Of a DNA stretch of 64,000 nucleotides, positions 53,156 to 61,481 are shown in pieces. The translations under genes and the position numbers were made by a program. Source of the stretch: Halopseudomonas maritima (GTDB lineage: Bacteria; Pseudomonadota; Gammaproteobacteria; Pseudomonadales; Pseudomonadaceae). Within the stretch, counting starts at the first letter, position 1. Each line of letters starts with the position of its first letter. The stretch lies in assembly GCF_021545785.1 (NCBI RefSeq), contig NZ_CP079801.1, forward strand, positions 248,001-312,000, given 5' to 3'. The notes beneath the pieces were generated by a model that worked only from the letters and a program-made list of their open reading frames with translations, ran no database searches and had not been told where the DNA came from.

Positions 53156-54124
53156 ATGGCACATCAAATCGAAAACATGGCTTACGTTGGCGCAACACCC
53201 TGGCATGGTCTGGGTAGCCAGCTTTCAACGCATCAGCCGCTGGAAGTCTGGCAGCGCGAAGCCGGCATGAACTGGCACATCGAAGAATCGCCGGTGCGCT
53301 TTGTATCCGGCAATAACGCCCACCTAGGCAGTATCCATTCATTCCCGGAGCAGAAGGTCCTGTTCCGCTCAGACACCAAAGCGCCGCTCTCTGTTGTCTC
53401 CCAGCGCTACAAGGTCGTGCAGCCGATGGAAGTGTTGGAGTTCTATCGCGACCTGACCGAGTACGCAGGCTTTGAGCTGGAAACAGCCGGGGTACTCAAG
53501 GGCGGCAAGAAGTTCTGGGCGCTGGCCCGCACCGGCCAAAGCAGCCAGCTCAAAGGCCGTGACGAGGTAAACGGCTACCTGCTGTTGGCCACCTCCTGTG
53601 ACGGAACACTAGCCACCATGGCAACGCCCACCACAGTGCGCGTGGTCTGCAATAACACCCTGGCCATTGCGGTCGATGGCGCAACTCAGGCGATCCGGGT
53701 TCCGCACAGCACCGAGTTCAATGCCTCCCGCGTTAAACAGCAGCTTGGCGTATCGGTCTCGCAATGGAGCGAGTTCATGTACCGCATGAAAACGCTGTCT
53801 GAGCGCAAGGTAAAACCAGCCGAAGCGCTGCGTTACTTCCTGCAGGTGATCTGCAGTACCGATGCAGACCTGACTGACCTGACCCAACTGCCACAGCATC
53901 GCGCCCTGCAAAAGGTGCAGGACCTGTATCTGGGCCAAGGTCGAGGGGCTCAGTTGGCATCCGCGCAGAACACCGCGTGGGGGCTGCTCAACGCCGTCAC
54001 TGAGTTTGTAGACCACAAGAAACGCGCCCGCAGTACTGACCACCGACTGGACTCCGCCTGGTTTGGTCAAGGTGCGGTGCTCAAACAAAAAGCCCTGGAT
54101 CATGCCCTGCAACTGGTTGCCTGA
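53156..54124 (+). CDS. DUF932 phage/plasmid-like protein
   Basis: The 322-residue protein has the DUF932 signature: MAYVGATPWHGLG at its start, then SVVSQRYKVVQPMEVLEF, GKKFWALAR and TTVRVVCNNTL. The family is found on plasmids, phages and integrative elements; its action on DNA is presumed but not established. The ATG at 53156 follows a CAGGA site; upstream codons in the same frame have no coding character. It heads a block with YqaJ, an RDF-like protein and RadC. Confidence 0.88.
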   Translation: MAHQIENMAYVGATPWHGLGSQLSTHQPLEVWQREAGMNWHIEESPVRFVSGNNAHLGSIHSFPEQKVLFRSDTKAPLSVVSQRYKVVQPMEVLEFYRDLTEYAGFELETAGVLKGGKKFWALARTGQSSQLKGRDEVNGYLLLATSCDGTLATMATPTTVRVVCNNTLAIAVDGATQAIRVPHSTEFNASRVKQQLGVSVSQWSEFMYRMKTLSERKVKPAEALRYFLQVICSTDADLTDLTQLPQHRALQKVQDLYLGQGRGAQLASAQNTAWGLLNAVTEFVDHKKRARSTDHRLDSAWFGQGAVLKQKALDHALQLVA

Positions 54125-54188
54125 GGGCAATGCCGCACGCTGATCACCTTCCTCAACTGACTAACTACCTCTCCCGTTCGCCATAGGT

Positions 54189-54215
54189 CCGGCCAGCATC
54201 GCTGACCGGGCTTTT
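54189..54215 (+). terminator. Terminator-like hairpin before the YqaJ gene
   Basis: CCGGCCAGC-ATC-GCTGACCGG pairs over nine bases with one G-U pair and is followed by GCTTTTG. It could terminate the DUF932 transcript or regulate read-through into the YqaJ gene. Confidence 0.55.
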
Positions 54216-54257
54216 GTGCGTCTGGGCGCGGTGTTTTGGCTTACTGGAGAACCCTAC

Positions 54258-55262
54258 ATGAAATCGGAAAAACGGAATTATTCAACGCCACGCAAAGGCA
54301 CTGCCCTGCGCCTGGTCAGTACCACCCAGCTGGACCGGGAGCAGTGGCTAGCTGTGCGCCGCGGTGGTATCGGCAGCTCAGATGCCGCTGCAGCTGTAGG
54401 CCTGAATCCCTATAAATCGCAGTTGGCCCTGTGGCTGGAAAAGACCGAGCGAGATGCGGGCATGCCGCAAATCGATCCTCAGGACGATACCACGCCCACC
54501 TTCTGGGGCAGCATCCTTGAGCCTATCGTTGCATCGCAGTACACCAAGCGCACAGGCCTCAAGGTACGCAAGGTGAATGCAGTGCTGCAGCATCCCGATC
54601 CTCAGCTGCACTGGATGATGGCAAACCTGGACCGGGAGGTCGTCGGTTCATCCGAGGTCCAGATCCTGGAGTGCAAAACAGCCGGCATCAATGGTGCCCG
54701 CTTGTGGCGTGACGGCGTGCCTGAGTATGTGCAACTGCAGGTGATGCATCAACTGGCGGTTACCGGTAAACAGGCAGCCGACGTAGCCGTGTTGATCGGT
54801 GGACAGGATCTGGAGATTCATCGTATTGAGCGTGATGAAACGATGATCGCGAACCTGATAGAGCTGGAACGTCGCTTCTGGCAATACGTTGTCGATGATA
54901 CGCCGCCACCGGCTGATGGCAGCGATTCGGCAGATCAGGCACTGCGTTGCCTCTACCCTAAGGACAATGGTCGCACGCTTGATCTGAGTGGCAACCCCAC
55001 GCTCAGCGTGGCGTATGTTGAGCTCAAGGCCCTCAAGCAGACCATCAACAAGCAACAAAAGCGGGAAGCCGAGCTAAAACAGCAACTGCAACAGGCCATG
55101 GGGGACGCCAGTCGAGCGATATTCGCTGGCGGCCAGATCAGCTGGAAACGCAGCAAGGACAGCAACGTGCTGGACGTCGATCAACTCCTCAAAGACAAAC
55201 CCTATCTGCAAACCCGCTACAGCAAGGTCAAGGAAGGCAGTCGTCGCTTTCTGATCAGCTGA
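54258..55262 (+). CDS. YqaJ-family recombinase nuclease
   Basis: The 334-residue protein belongs to the YqaJ / lambda-exonuclease group: WLAVRRGGIGSSDAAAAVG and NPYKSQLALW near the start, then ANLDREVVG and ILECKTAG (near residues 120-140), which supply the catalytic Asp and ExK. It would resect double-stranded DNA to make single strands for annealing during element integration or repair. The ATG at 54258 has TGGAGA upstream. The C-terminal coiled coil (LKQTINKQQKREAELKQQLQ) is typical. Confidence 0.9.
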   Translation: MKSEKRNYSTPRKGTALRLVSTTQLDREQWLAVRRGGIGSSDAAAAVGLNPYKSQLALWLEKTERDAGMPQIDPQDDTTPTFWGSILEPIVASQYTKRTGLKVRKVNAVLQHPDPQLHWMMANLDREVVGSSEVQILECKTAGINGARLWRDGVPEYVQLQVMHQLAVTGKQAADVAVLIGGQDLEIHRIERDETMIANLIELERRFWQYVVDDTPPPADGSDSADQALRCLYPKDNGRTLDLSGNPTLSVAYVELKALKQTINKQQKREAELKQQLQQAMGDASRAIFAGGQISWKRSKDSNVLDVDQLLKDKPYLQTRYSKVKEGSRRFLIS

Positions 55263-55313
55263 CCCTCTCTACTGCGCAACCCGTTCTATCGCTGTCCTCT
55301 CCCCTGTTGTCTC

Positions 55314-55340
55314 GGGCGGCTTCGGCAGCCCGGGGCTTTT
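55314..55340 (+). terminator. Intrinsic terminator before the RDF-like gene
   Basis: GGGCGGC-TTCG-GCAGCCC forms a stem with one mismatch around a UUCG tetraloop, followed by GGGGCTTTTT. It separates the YqaJ gene from the next gene by 35 bases. Confidence 0.6.
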
Positions 55341-55374
55341 TCCGTTTCCTGTTTATCGATCCAAGGAGTACGTC

Positions 55375-56271
55375 ATGCTCAAAGGTCTCGCTATTACCCC
55401 ACCCGTGTTGGGCCGCGTTGCCATCGGCAAGGTGGTCGAGCGCAACGGCAAACGTCTGCCGGAAAAAGACGATCAGTTCACTCTCACCTCTCAGGTTCAA
55501 TATGACGGTCAGTGGCTGTTGCATCCGCTGGACAAAGAACTACGCACGTCCGCTACCGACAAGCTGCGTTCCATTCCGGTACGGCTGCTGTTCAACGACC
55601 CGCAGCTGAACTTCCGGGCTCACTACGCGTTGTTTGATCGCGCGTCTGGACGACCTCTGTGCGTGGGTGACGGCGAGCAGTGTAAGCGTCGTACCCAAGA
55701 AGGCATTCAATCGCTGCCCTGCTCCTCACCGGATGGCTGCCCGCTAGCCCAAGGTGGCCAGTGCAAACCCTATGGTCGACTCAACATCAGCATTGGCGAT
55801 GAGGATGCCCTGGGTAGCTTTGTGTTTCGCACCACTGGCTACAACAGCATCCGCACATTGTCGGCGCGGCTGGAGTACTTCCGGGCGCTGTCTGGTGATC
55901 GGTTGGCCTGCCTGCCACTGGAGCTACGCCTGCGTGGCAAATCCACTCGCCAGAGCCATGGCACGCCCATCTACTACGTCGACTTGACGCTGCGCCAGGG
56001 CATGAGCGTTGAAGAGGCCCTGCGCGATGCCAGAGCGCTTGATGAGGCCCGTCGAGAGGCCGGCTTTGACCAAGCGGCATTGGACCAGGCAGCTCGCAAT
56101 GGGCTCGCCAACGGTGCCTTCGAAGACACCGACGAAGAGTCTGGTCAGGTGCTGGAGGAGTTCTATCCAGATACTCCCGCGCCAGCATCTACATCCCAAC
56201 CCAGCCTGCAGGAGCGCCTGGCCAACAAGGCGCAAACGGCAGCCCAAGCAAACACCGAGGCAACACCATGA
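55375..56271 (+). CDS. RDF-like / 'hydrolase or metal-binding' protein
   Basis: The 298-residue protein matches the mobile-element family often labelled hydrolase or metal-binding protein, related to recombination directionality factors. Visible marks are the Cys cluster CVGDGEQCKRR, CSSPDGCPLA and CKPYGRLN (about residues 97-140) and the RTTGYNSIRTLSARLEYF segment. The C-terminus is low complexity (Pro, Ala, Gln). It probably controls DNA exchange or replication of the element. AAGGAG precedes the ATG, and its end overlaps radC by four bases. Confidence 0.75.
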   Translation: MLKGLAITPPVLGRVAIGKVVERNGKRLPEKDDQFTLTSQVQYDGQWLLHPLDKELRTSATDKLRSIPVRLLFNDPQLNFRAHYALFDRASGRPLCVGDGEQCKRRTQEGIQSLPCSSPDGCPLAQGGQCKPYGRLNISIGDEDALGSFVFRTTGYNSIRTLSARLEYFRALSGDRLACLPLELRLRGKSTRQSHGTPIYYVDLTLRQGMSVEEALRDARALDEARREAGFDQAALDQAARNGLANGAFEDTDEESGQVLEEFYPDTPAPASTSQPSLQERLANKAQTAAQANTEATP

Positions 56272-56753
56272 CCACAACTGAGCAAACACCGGGCCTGCTC
56301 TGTCAGGAACTGCCGGTGTCCGAGGCGGAGATCCTGACATGGGCTGAAGCCATCCTGCGAGCACGCTTTGCCCGCTCCAACTATCTGACCAGCCCAGCGC
56401 TGGTACGTGACTACCTGCGCCTGAACCTGGGCGCCGAGGAGCGCGAGGTCTTTGGGGTGATTCTGCTGGATAGCCAACACGGCGTGCAGCGCTTTGAGCG
56501 CCTGTTCTACGGGACCATCGACAGTGCCAGTGTGTATCCCCGAGAGATCGTTAAACTCGCTTTGCAGCAAAACGCTGCCGCCGTGGTGCTGGCGCATAAC
56601 CATCCCAGTGGTAACCCCGAGCCTAGCGAGGCGGACATCAAGCTGACCCAGCGCGTCCAGCAAGCCCTGCAAACGGTCGACATCCGCCTACTGGACCATC
56701 TGATAGTCAGCGGTACCCATTCAGTCAGCTTGGCTGAACGTGCCCTGATTTAA
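56268..56753 (+). CDS. radC: RadC-family JAB protein
   Basis: The 161-residue protein is the C-terminal JAB1/MPN-like domain of RadC: FGVILLDSQHGV, TIDSASVYPREIV, HNHPSGNPEPSEADIK (H110, H112, D123 as metal ligands) and LLDHLIVSG. It lacks the N-terminal helix-hairpin-helix of chromosomal RadC (about 220 residues), as do most copies on mobile elements. The exact activity is unknown; it is a marker of integrative elements and is often linked to anti-restriction. Confidence 0.92.
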   Translation: MTTTEQTPGLLCQELPVSEAEILTWAEAILRARFARSNYLTSPALVRDYLRLNLGAEEREVFGVILLDSQHGVQRFERLFYGTIDSASVYPREIVKLALQQNAAAVVLAHNHPSGNPEPSEADIKLTQRVQQALQTVDIRLLDHLIVSGTHSVSLAERALI

Positions 56754-56785
56754 CTCACCACGTAACCAACACCCTGGAGGTACCT

Positions 56786-57148
56786 ATGTGCCCTACTCCG
56801 GTATCGCCCTGCAGTGCATGCGGGGCATTCACGGTCTTGCACCGTGACAACCTGTACCCGGTCACGTTAGCGGCTGCAGTGCTCGACTGTGTATTGCGGC
56901 TACACCAGCAACCTACAGCAGCACCATCGCCACCATGGTCGCAACTCGCAAGCCTTATAGAGCAGGTGCCAGACATCAGCAAGGAGCTGGACCAGTGCAA
57001 GGCGCAGGCGCACGCACTCAGTGGGCTGATTCAGCGCAACTGGCTGGGGCCCTTTGATCAACTGTGTTTGAGCTGTGGCGTAATTGCCTTTGCAGAAGAA
57101 GGTGGGCAGGAAGACGCCGTCGAGACTGACACGCCTCCCGAGGCGTAG
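56786..57148 (+). CDS. Small zinc-ribbon protein of unknown role
   Basis: This 120-residue protein has CSAC near its start (residues 9-12) and CLSC near residue 93, probably one zinc site, with a helical segment in between. GGAGG before the ATG supports the start. It follows radC by 32 bases and converges with the XRE regulator. Confidence 0.6.
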   Translation: MCPTPVSPCSACGAFTVLHRDNLYPVTLAAAVLDCVLRLHQQPTAAPSPPWSQLASLIEQVPDISKELDQCKAQAHALSGLIQRNWLGPFDQLCLSCGVIAFAEEGGQEDAVETDTPPEA

Positions 57149-57157
57149 ACGCTGGCC

Positions 57158-57502
57158 TCAGCGGGCCAGCCGAGCGCTTAACTGTTTTACCACCTGCAAG
57201 ACCAGCTCCCGGTCTTCGCCACTCAACCCGTTCAGCAACTGCTCCAGCTCCCGGGCCTGGTCGCCGGTGCGCACGCTGCCTTCGGTCAGCAAATCCGCTG
57301 TATCGCAGCCAAACAGCTCCGACAACTGGAACAGGCGGGCGACTGACAAGCTCGCCACACCCCGTTCCAGACGCGATACCGCCTCACTGCCAATATCGAG
57401 CTTTTCGGCCAGCTGCTCCTGGGTCATGTTCGCCGCTGCCCGGCGGCGAGCAATGGCCTGACCAATACGGGCCGACCAGGCATCTGTAGTTGATTTGGAC
57501 AT
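57158..57502 (-). CDS. XRE-family transcription regulator
   Basis: The 114-residue protein contains a complete helix-turn-helix of the Cro/CI type (IGQAIARRRAAANMTQEQLA, KLDIGSEAVSRLERG) and a short helical C-terminus (LEQLLNGLSGEDRELVLQVV) for dimer formation. It is divergent from an exported protein gene, with the palindrome GAAGG-A-CCTTC in between. Confidence 0.88.
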   Translation of the reverse strand: MSKSTTDAWSARIGQAIARRRAAANMTQEQLAEKLDIGSEAVSRLERGVASLSVARLFQLSELFGCDTADLLTEGSVRTGDQARELEQLLNGLSGEDRELVLQVVKQLSARLAR

Positions 57503-57549
57503 AGCCCCTCCTATTCATCTCGAATGGTTGGGTATCCACCCGTTGACAT

Positions 57550-57560
57550 GAAGGACCTTC
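57550..57560. promoter_or_regulatory. Operator candidate of the XRE regulator
   Basis: GAAGG-A-CCTTC is a perfect odd palindrome 47 bases before the XRE start and 70 bases before the exported gene. A TTGACA hexamer (57543-57548) adjoins it. It could control both directions. Confidence 0.4.
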
Positions 57561-57630
57561 AAAGATGACACTCAACCCAATTAGGCGACTTCACGCCAAG
57601 TGCAACCAAGGAAAAACCCAAGGAGGAAAA

Positions 57631-58080
57631 ATGAAAGGAAAACACCTGGCCGCTTTGACAGCCGCCCTGATCGCTACCAGCTCAGCGTTAGCAGGTACCT
57701 ATGAATGGACCGAAGGCTGGGGAATGGGCGTGACCGAATACAGCGTCGATGACGGCAATAACAACAGGCTGGTTATCGCCTGCCCAGGCGATGAGTCCCA
57801 GTCACTTTCAGCAAGTGCTTCCATTGCGGGTAAGGAGTACTACTCGGGCTATGACCTGGGATTCGACGTCATTGTCGATGGAGAGAATTACACCAACCCG
57901 TTCTACACGGAATGTAATTTCTGCAGAGCGCAATTCGATGTGTTCTGGAAGGCGCTGCGTAATGCAAACCACCTGAAGCTCACTGCTGACGGGCAAACAG
58001 TCAACCTCCCAACCACCAACCTCAAACAGCTACTCCTCCCCCTGGGCGCGCCGGAAAACAGCTGCCGCTCTACCTGGTAA
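57631..58080 (+). CDS. Exported protein of unknown function
   Basis: The 149-residue protein has a clear signal peptide (MKGKHLAALTAALIATSSAL, cleavage after ALAG) and four Cys residues in the mature part, likely disulphides in the periplasm. No family is recognised. A strong AAGGAGG site precedes the ATG at 57631. It starts a three-gene run with a membrane protein and a lipoprotein that ends in a clear terminator. Confidence 0.75.
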   Translation: MKGKHLAALTAALIATSSALAGTYEWTEGWGMGVTEYSVDDGNNNRLVIACPGDESQSLSASASIAGKEYYSGYDLGFDVIVDGENYTNPFYTECNFCRAQFDVFWKALRNANHLKLTADGQTVNLPTTNLKQLLLPLGAPENSCRSTW

Positions 58081-58107
58081 CCCTCAATCAAACAGAAAGG
58101 AATCAGC

Positions 58108-58482
58108 ATGGACCAAGAACCTTATGATCACGACATGGAGGACGTTGCAGCCTCCCGGACACCAACCATCTCCCCTGCAATCATCGGCTGGGCTATTGCG
58201 GCTGTTGCCCTGGCCATATTCTCAGTCACATCCAACAACTCAGCCATGGTCCTCGGCGCCAGCACCTTCGCCAAGATCATCGCGGCGGCAGCCGGCTCGG
58301 TGCTGGGTCTAGCAGGCGCACTACTCGGCGACGCGCTCCGCCGCTTCGCTCAGCCAGATGGCGTATTCACCCAGGGTGGCATGCTTAGCCTGATCTGGAT
58401 TCGTGTCTTTTGGTCTATCGGGCCGCAAGTCATAGGCCTGGTTGGCGGAGTATTTTTGGGCGCAGCTTTGGTACTCAAATGA
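58108..58482 (+). CDS. Small membrane protein
   Basis: The 124-residue protein has three hydrophobic segments (about residues 22-42, 48-74 and 92-122) after an acidic N-terminus. Function unknown. AAAGGAA precedes the ATG, and its stop overlaps the start of the lipoprotein gene as ATGA. Confidence 0.7.
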   Translation: MDQEPYDHDMEDVAASRTPTISPAIIGWAIAAVALAIFSVTSNNSAMVLGASTFAKIIAAAAGSVLGLAGALLGDALRRFAQPDGVFTQGGMLSLIWIRVFWSIGPQVIGLVGGVFLGAALVLK

Positions 58483-58754
58483 TTAAACCTGCAACCTCAA
58501 AATTTATCGCTACCACAGCCTGCATCCTGATGTTGCTGGGCTGCTCTGATGAGAGCGACCGCATGCGTGGCAAATTTGTCTCCGGCTGCATGCAAGGTGG
58601 TGCGCCGGAGCCTATCTGTCGGTGCGTTTACACCAAACTGGAAGCAAAATACTCTCTGGCGGACATCGAACAAATGAACGAGGCGTACGAAATGCCTCCT
58701 GAAACGATGATGAGGGATATCATTCAGTTCGCAATGGCTTGTGATGCTCGCTGA
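58479..58754 (+). CDS. Small lipoprotein
   Basis: The 91-residue protein has a lipoprotein signal (ATTACILMLLGC, lipobox LLGC) and four further Cys residues, CMQGGAPEPICRC being the most striking. It should be anchored in a membrane facing the periplasm. It is coupled to the membrane protein gene by ATGA. Confidence 0.7.
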   Translation: MIKPATSKFIATTACILMLLGCSDESDRMRGKFVSGCMQGGAPEPICRCVYTKLEAKYSLADIEQMNEAYEMPPETMMRDIIQFAMACDAR

Positions 58755-58775
58755 GACGACCGCTGCAATGTATGG

Positions 58776-58805
58776 AAGACCTCCCAGCGGAGGTCTTTTT
58801 TTTTG
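58776..58805 (+). terminator. Rho-independent terminator
   Basis: AAGACCTCC-CAGC-GGAGGTCTT is a perfect nine-base stem followed by a long T-run. It ends the exported protein - membrane protein - lipoprotein operon. Confidence 0.9.
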
Positions 58806-58904
58806 CCTGAAGAGACCGATATTGCTCCCAGGAATGCTAGGCTAATTAACATAGTAAAACTACTGCTAGACGCCGCTTGCCGACAATGGAGGACAATGAC
58901 CCTA

Positions 58905-59807
58905 TCATTTCTGCTTGCCATGCCACCACCAGCGCTTATTAGCCACATCGCTAAGATCTTCTTCCCACCCCCTCATCCAGTCTTCATAGCCAGAGTCGGA
59001 AGGGACCAAACCTGCTTTGCCATCAAGTAGGCTTAATCGTCGAATTATACGCTTCTCGCCAGACAGTTTCTTATACCGTTCACTGACTTTAACCCCTTGT
59101 GACGTGAGGCATTCGGCTAGTTTACAGGCAAAGAAAATGACATCGTCGGTGTAAATAGCTATCGCCTGGACAGTTGAGCCGTACTCATTGTTAACCACCC
59201 CTCCCACAGGCAGTCCGAGATAGTAATGCTCGGGCATAAACCCTGCTGGCAATGCACCATTCCTAAACACTCCTAAGAGCTCGTTATATGACTCAAGCAT
59301 CCCGTTGAGATTTTCAACGGCGTCCGCTAGGGCTATCACTGACCTTACCCCATTTGGGGATATACTCATGCCGTTTAGAACAATACCCTGTAGCTCAGAA
59401 ATGGGCGGCGCTATAGCTTGGAGTTTGAAGTTATTAATGCGTAGCGTAAACGGTCCTGCTGCTCTTCCGGCAGCTTGGTGCTGAGCGAATCTCTTCAGAT
59501 CTGATTCGTACTTGCTACGGAGCGCTAAAACATGCTGCCCTTTAAGAGCACCTGCTACATCTATTACCGATGCACAGAGTGTTATTGCGACATCGATGCT
59601 GCGAAGCTCAGCCAATAGCTCGTCCCGCAACTTGGAGCTCCTAGCTATACGGCCGGCCATCCATGCACCAACGCCTGCACCGAGTCCTGCGCTAATTAAA
59701 GCACTGCCCCATTCTCCAGCGGCAGCACCTGGAACGCTAGATACCCAGGAAAACAACGGTGCCGTGGCTGTAAAAACGCCGTTAACCGGCTCCCACAAAT
59801 CAGCCAT
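58905..59807 (-). CDS. Membrane-associated protein of unknown function
   Basis: The 300-residue protein has one or two N-terminal membrane-like segments (about residues 10-55, Gly/Ala-rich) followed by a helical soluble domain and an aromatic tail (WWWHGKQK). No family is recognised. Base composition is more AT-rich than in the defence island. The start overlaps the stop of a truncated upstream frame. It converges with the lipoprotein operon across the terminator. Confidence 0.6.
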   Translation of the reverse strand: MADLWEPVNGVFTATAPLFSWVSSVPGAAAGEWGSALISAGLGAGVGAWMAGRIARSSKLRDELLAELRSIDVAITLCASVIDVAGALKGQHVLALRSKYESDLKRFAQHQAAGRAAGPFTLRINNFKLQAIAPPISELQGIVLNGMSISPNGVRSVIALADAVENLNGMLESYNELLGVFRNGALPAGFMPEHYYLGLPVGGVVNNEYGSTVQAIAIYTDDVIFFACKLAECLTSQGVKVSERYKKLSGEKRIIRRLSLLDGKAGLVPSDSGYEDWMRGWEEDLSDVANKRWWWHGKQK

Positions 59808-60000
59808 ACCAATTCCTCACACTCTGCACCTCGGCCATTAGAGGCAAATGAATCACCATCTTAACGGGATCGCCATCAGCCTGTCCCCGTGATAGTGAGC
59901 GAGTAGTTAAGACGCAGAACTCTTTGGCCTTACGAGCGGCGCCGTAAGACCGAATCACAGAGTCAGACAACGGTAGCTCCTGGCCGACGCCCGTCTGCTG
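59800..60000 (-). pseudogene. Probable 3' fragment of a truncated gene
   Basis: The minus strand has a frame of 66 codons ending in TGA at 59800-59802, overlapping the start of the 300-residue gene by eight bases. It reads like protein (SDSVIRSYGAARKAKEFCVL) but has no suitable start and is cut at a stop beside the IS5 remnant. It looks like the end of an operon partner truncated by the insertion. Confidence 0.35.
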
Positions 60001-60011
60001 CTAATCAGCTA

Positions 60012-60250
60012 GGCATCGACGATAGCGCCCTGACGCAGCGACAAACCTCGGTCACTCAGGTAGCCATTGGTTACGGCCAGGATACCAGCAGCCAGTTCGT
60101 GCTTTTCCAGCAGACGACGGAAGTTGATGATCGGGTTTCGTCGGGAATAGGCTCCAGGCTCAGCCCAGCCAACTGGCGCAGGATAGTAGTCTCCTACAGC
60201 GCTTCATCCATGGCCGGATCACTGTAGCCATCGGCCCAATCTGCGCGGAC
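60012..60250 (-). pseudogene. IS5-family transposase remnant
   Basis: The minus strand reads DPAMDEAL, a stop in place of Tyr, then ETTILRQLAGLSLEPIPDET, and after a frameshift INFRRLLEKHELAAG, GYLSDRGLSLRQGAIVDA. These are the ordered N-terminal motifs of IS5-family transposases. The copy has an internal stop, a small deletion and no C-terminus, so it is dead. Confidence 0.75.
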
Positions 60251-60403
60251 TGGATGCGCGCCAACCTCATCACGGTTGGATTGCGACCGGGGAGACTGCG
60301 CCCCTCCACTGAGCTCCATCGCTTGACAAGCCAAGTGCTATAGTGGGATTTCCGCTCACAGCATTTATTATTTTTAGTTATGAACTGTCATTGAGAATAG
60401 GAT

Positions 60404-61105
60404 ATGGAAAATTTGTTGCATGCGATTCTACGAGAAATTAAAAATGGTGCCACATCGTTTGACCCCAGCAGCGCTGGTGGCGATATTAAAAAATTCCAAG
60501 ACATAGCGAAAACAATTGTTTATGCCGATAGCCAAGGGTATATCTCTAGAATTATTCCCCACATGGAATCTATGAGCGGGCAGCGACATTATGACTGCAT
60601 ATTAGTGAGCGGTGGACTAACATATCTGGGCGAGCAAACCCTAATTGAGCTTTCGGGCCAGCCGACACCAATCGATGAGGCGTTCCTTGATATTCTAAAT
60701 CGCATTCCAAGCTACAACATCCGGGAGAAATGGGACAAAGCTCTCCATCGCCGTATAACAGACCCCAGCGGCGCAATTACTGCTGCCAGAAGCCTGCTTG
60801 AGACCACATTAAAATGGATCGTTGAACAACGAGGCGGAAAGCCCTCTAAAAACAACAAAGAATTGTTTAATCAGGCAATTGATTCTCTAAGAATCGAGGT
60901 CGAAGGAAAACCGATCGAGAAAACCATTAATGGTCTCAACACAATTCTTTGGGGCATAGGTGAGATGCGAAACAATCATGGCGATGCGCATGGTGCTGCG
61001 TCAAGCAGTACGCCGCCAACCGTCGGCGAGGCAGGTTTTTGTGTGAACCTGGCTGGGGCAGCGGCGTTGTTTCTATTGGAGGAGTTTGAGAACGGGGAGA
61101 CTTAA
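60404..61105 (+). CDS. Abi_C (abortive infection C-terminal) HEPN-like protein
   Basis: The 233-residue protein has the Abi_C domain: DPSGAITAARSLLETTLKWI (about 120-139), then EMRNNHGDAHG (187-197), whose R189 and H196 recall the R-x-n-H active site of HEPN RNases. Abi_C proteins occur in abortive-infection genes. The gene and its leader are clearly more AT-rich than the surroundings, suggesting a separate transfer. AGGAT lies directly before the ATG. It stands alone. Confidence 0.8.
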   Translation: MENLLHAILREIKNGATSFDPSSAGGDIKKFQDIAKTIVYADSQGYISRIIPHMESMSGQRHYDCILVSGGLTYLGEQTLIELSGQPTPIDEAFLDILNRIPSYNIREKWDKALHRRITDPSGAITAARSLLETTLKWIVEQRGGKPSKNNKELFNQAIDSLRIEVEGKPIEKTINGLNTILWGIGEMRNNHGDAHGAASSSTPPTVGEAGFCVNLAGAAALFLLEEFENGET

Positions 61106-61233
61106 GTCTCCCCGGAAGCGATTTATTATTTATCGGCTACAAGAACCAGCAAACAGAAGCGATATATCACGCCGTCACTCTAGGCATTGCGGTACCTGAA
61201 CTGGTTTACATCAGAACTTGAAAAACTTGCGTG

Positions 61234-61431
61234 CTACAGCGAGCTGGGACTGTAAGTGTTCAGCGGTGCAAACTTGCAGAAGCGGTTGACCTCCTCTTCA
61301 ATCTCCTCCCAGCTCACACCAGCGCTATTTATAAACTTGCGTGCTTCGCGCGCCCGTTCCTGGTCTGAGGGATGCCCCGCAAAGCGTTTATCTACGATAC
61401 CGAATGCTTGTTTAAGTGGTCTTTTCCACAC
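61234..61431 (-). CDS. Small unknown protein with GTG start
   Basis: This 65-residue frame starts at a GTG with AAAGGAA seven bases upstream. It is helical and charged (DQERAREARKFINSAGVSWE). No family is recognised, but codon pattern and ribosome site favour a real gene. It lies 50 bases downstream of the 180-residue gene on the same strand. Confidence 0.5.
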   Translation of the reverse strand: MWKRPLKQAFGIVDKRFAGHPSDQERAREARKFINSAGVSWEEIEEEVNRFCKFAPLNTYSPSSL

Positions 61432-61481
61432 GGCTTGGTTCCTTTCAGGGTGGTGTCATAGATTTCCGCCGCCGCACGCTG

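Noticed and set aside
60323..60344. Sigma-70 promoter TTGACA with TATAGT before the Abi_C gene
   Set aside because: Only ten bases separate the two hexamers, far from the required 16-18.
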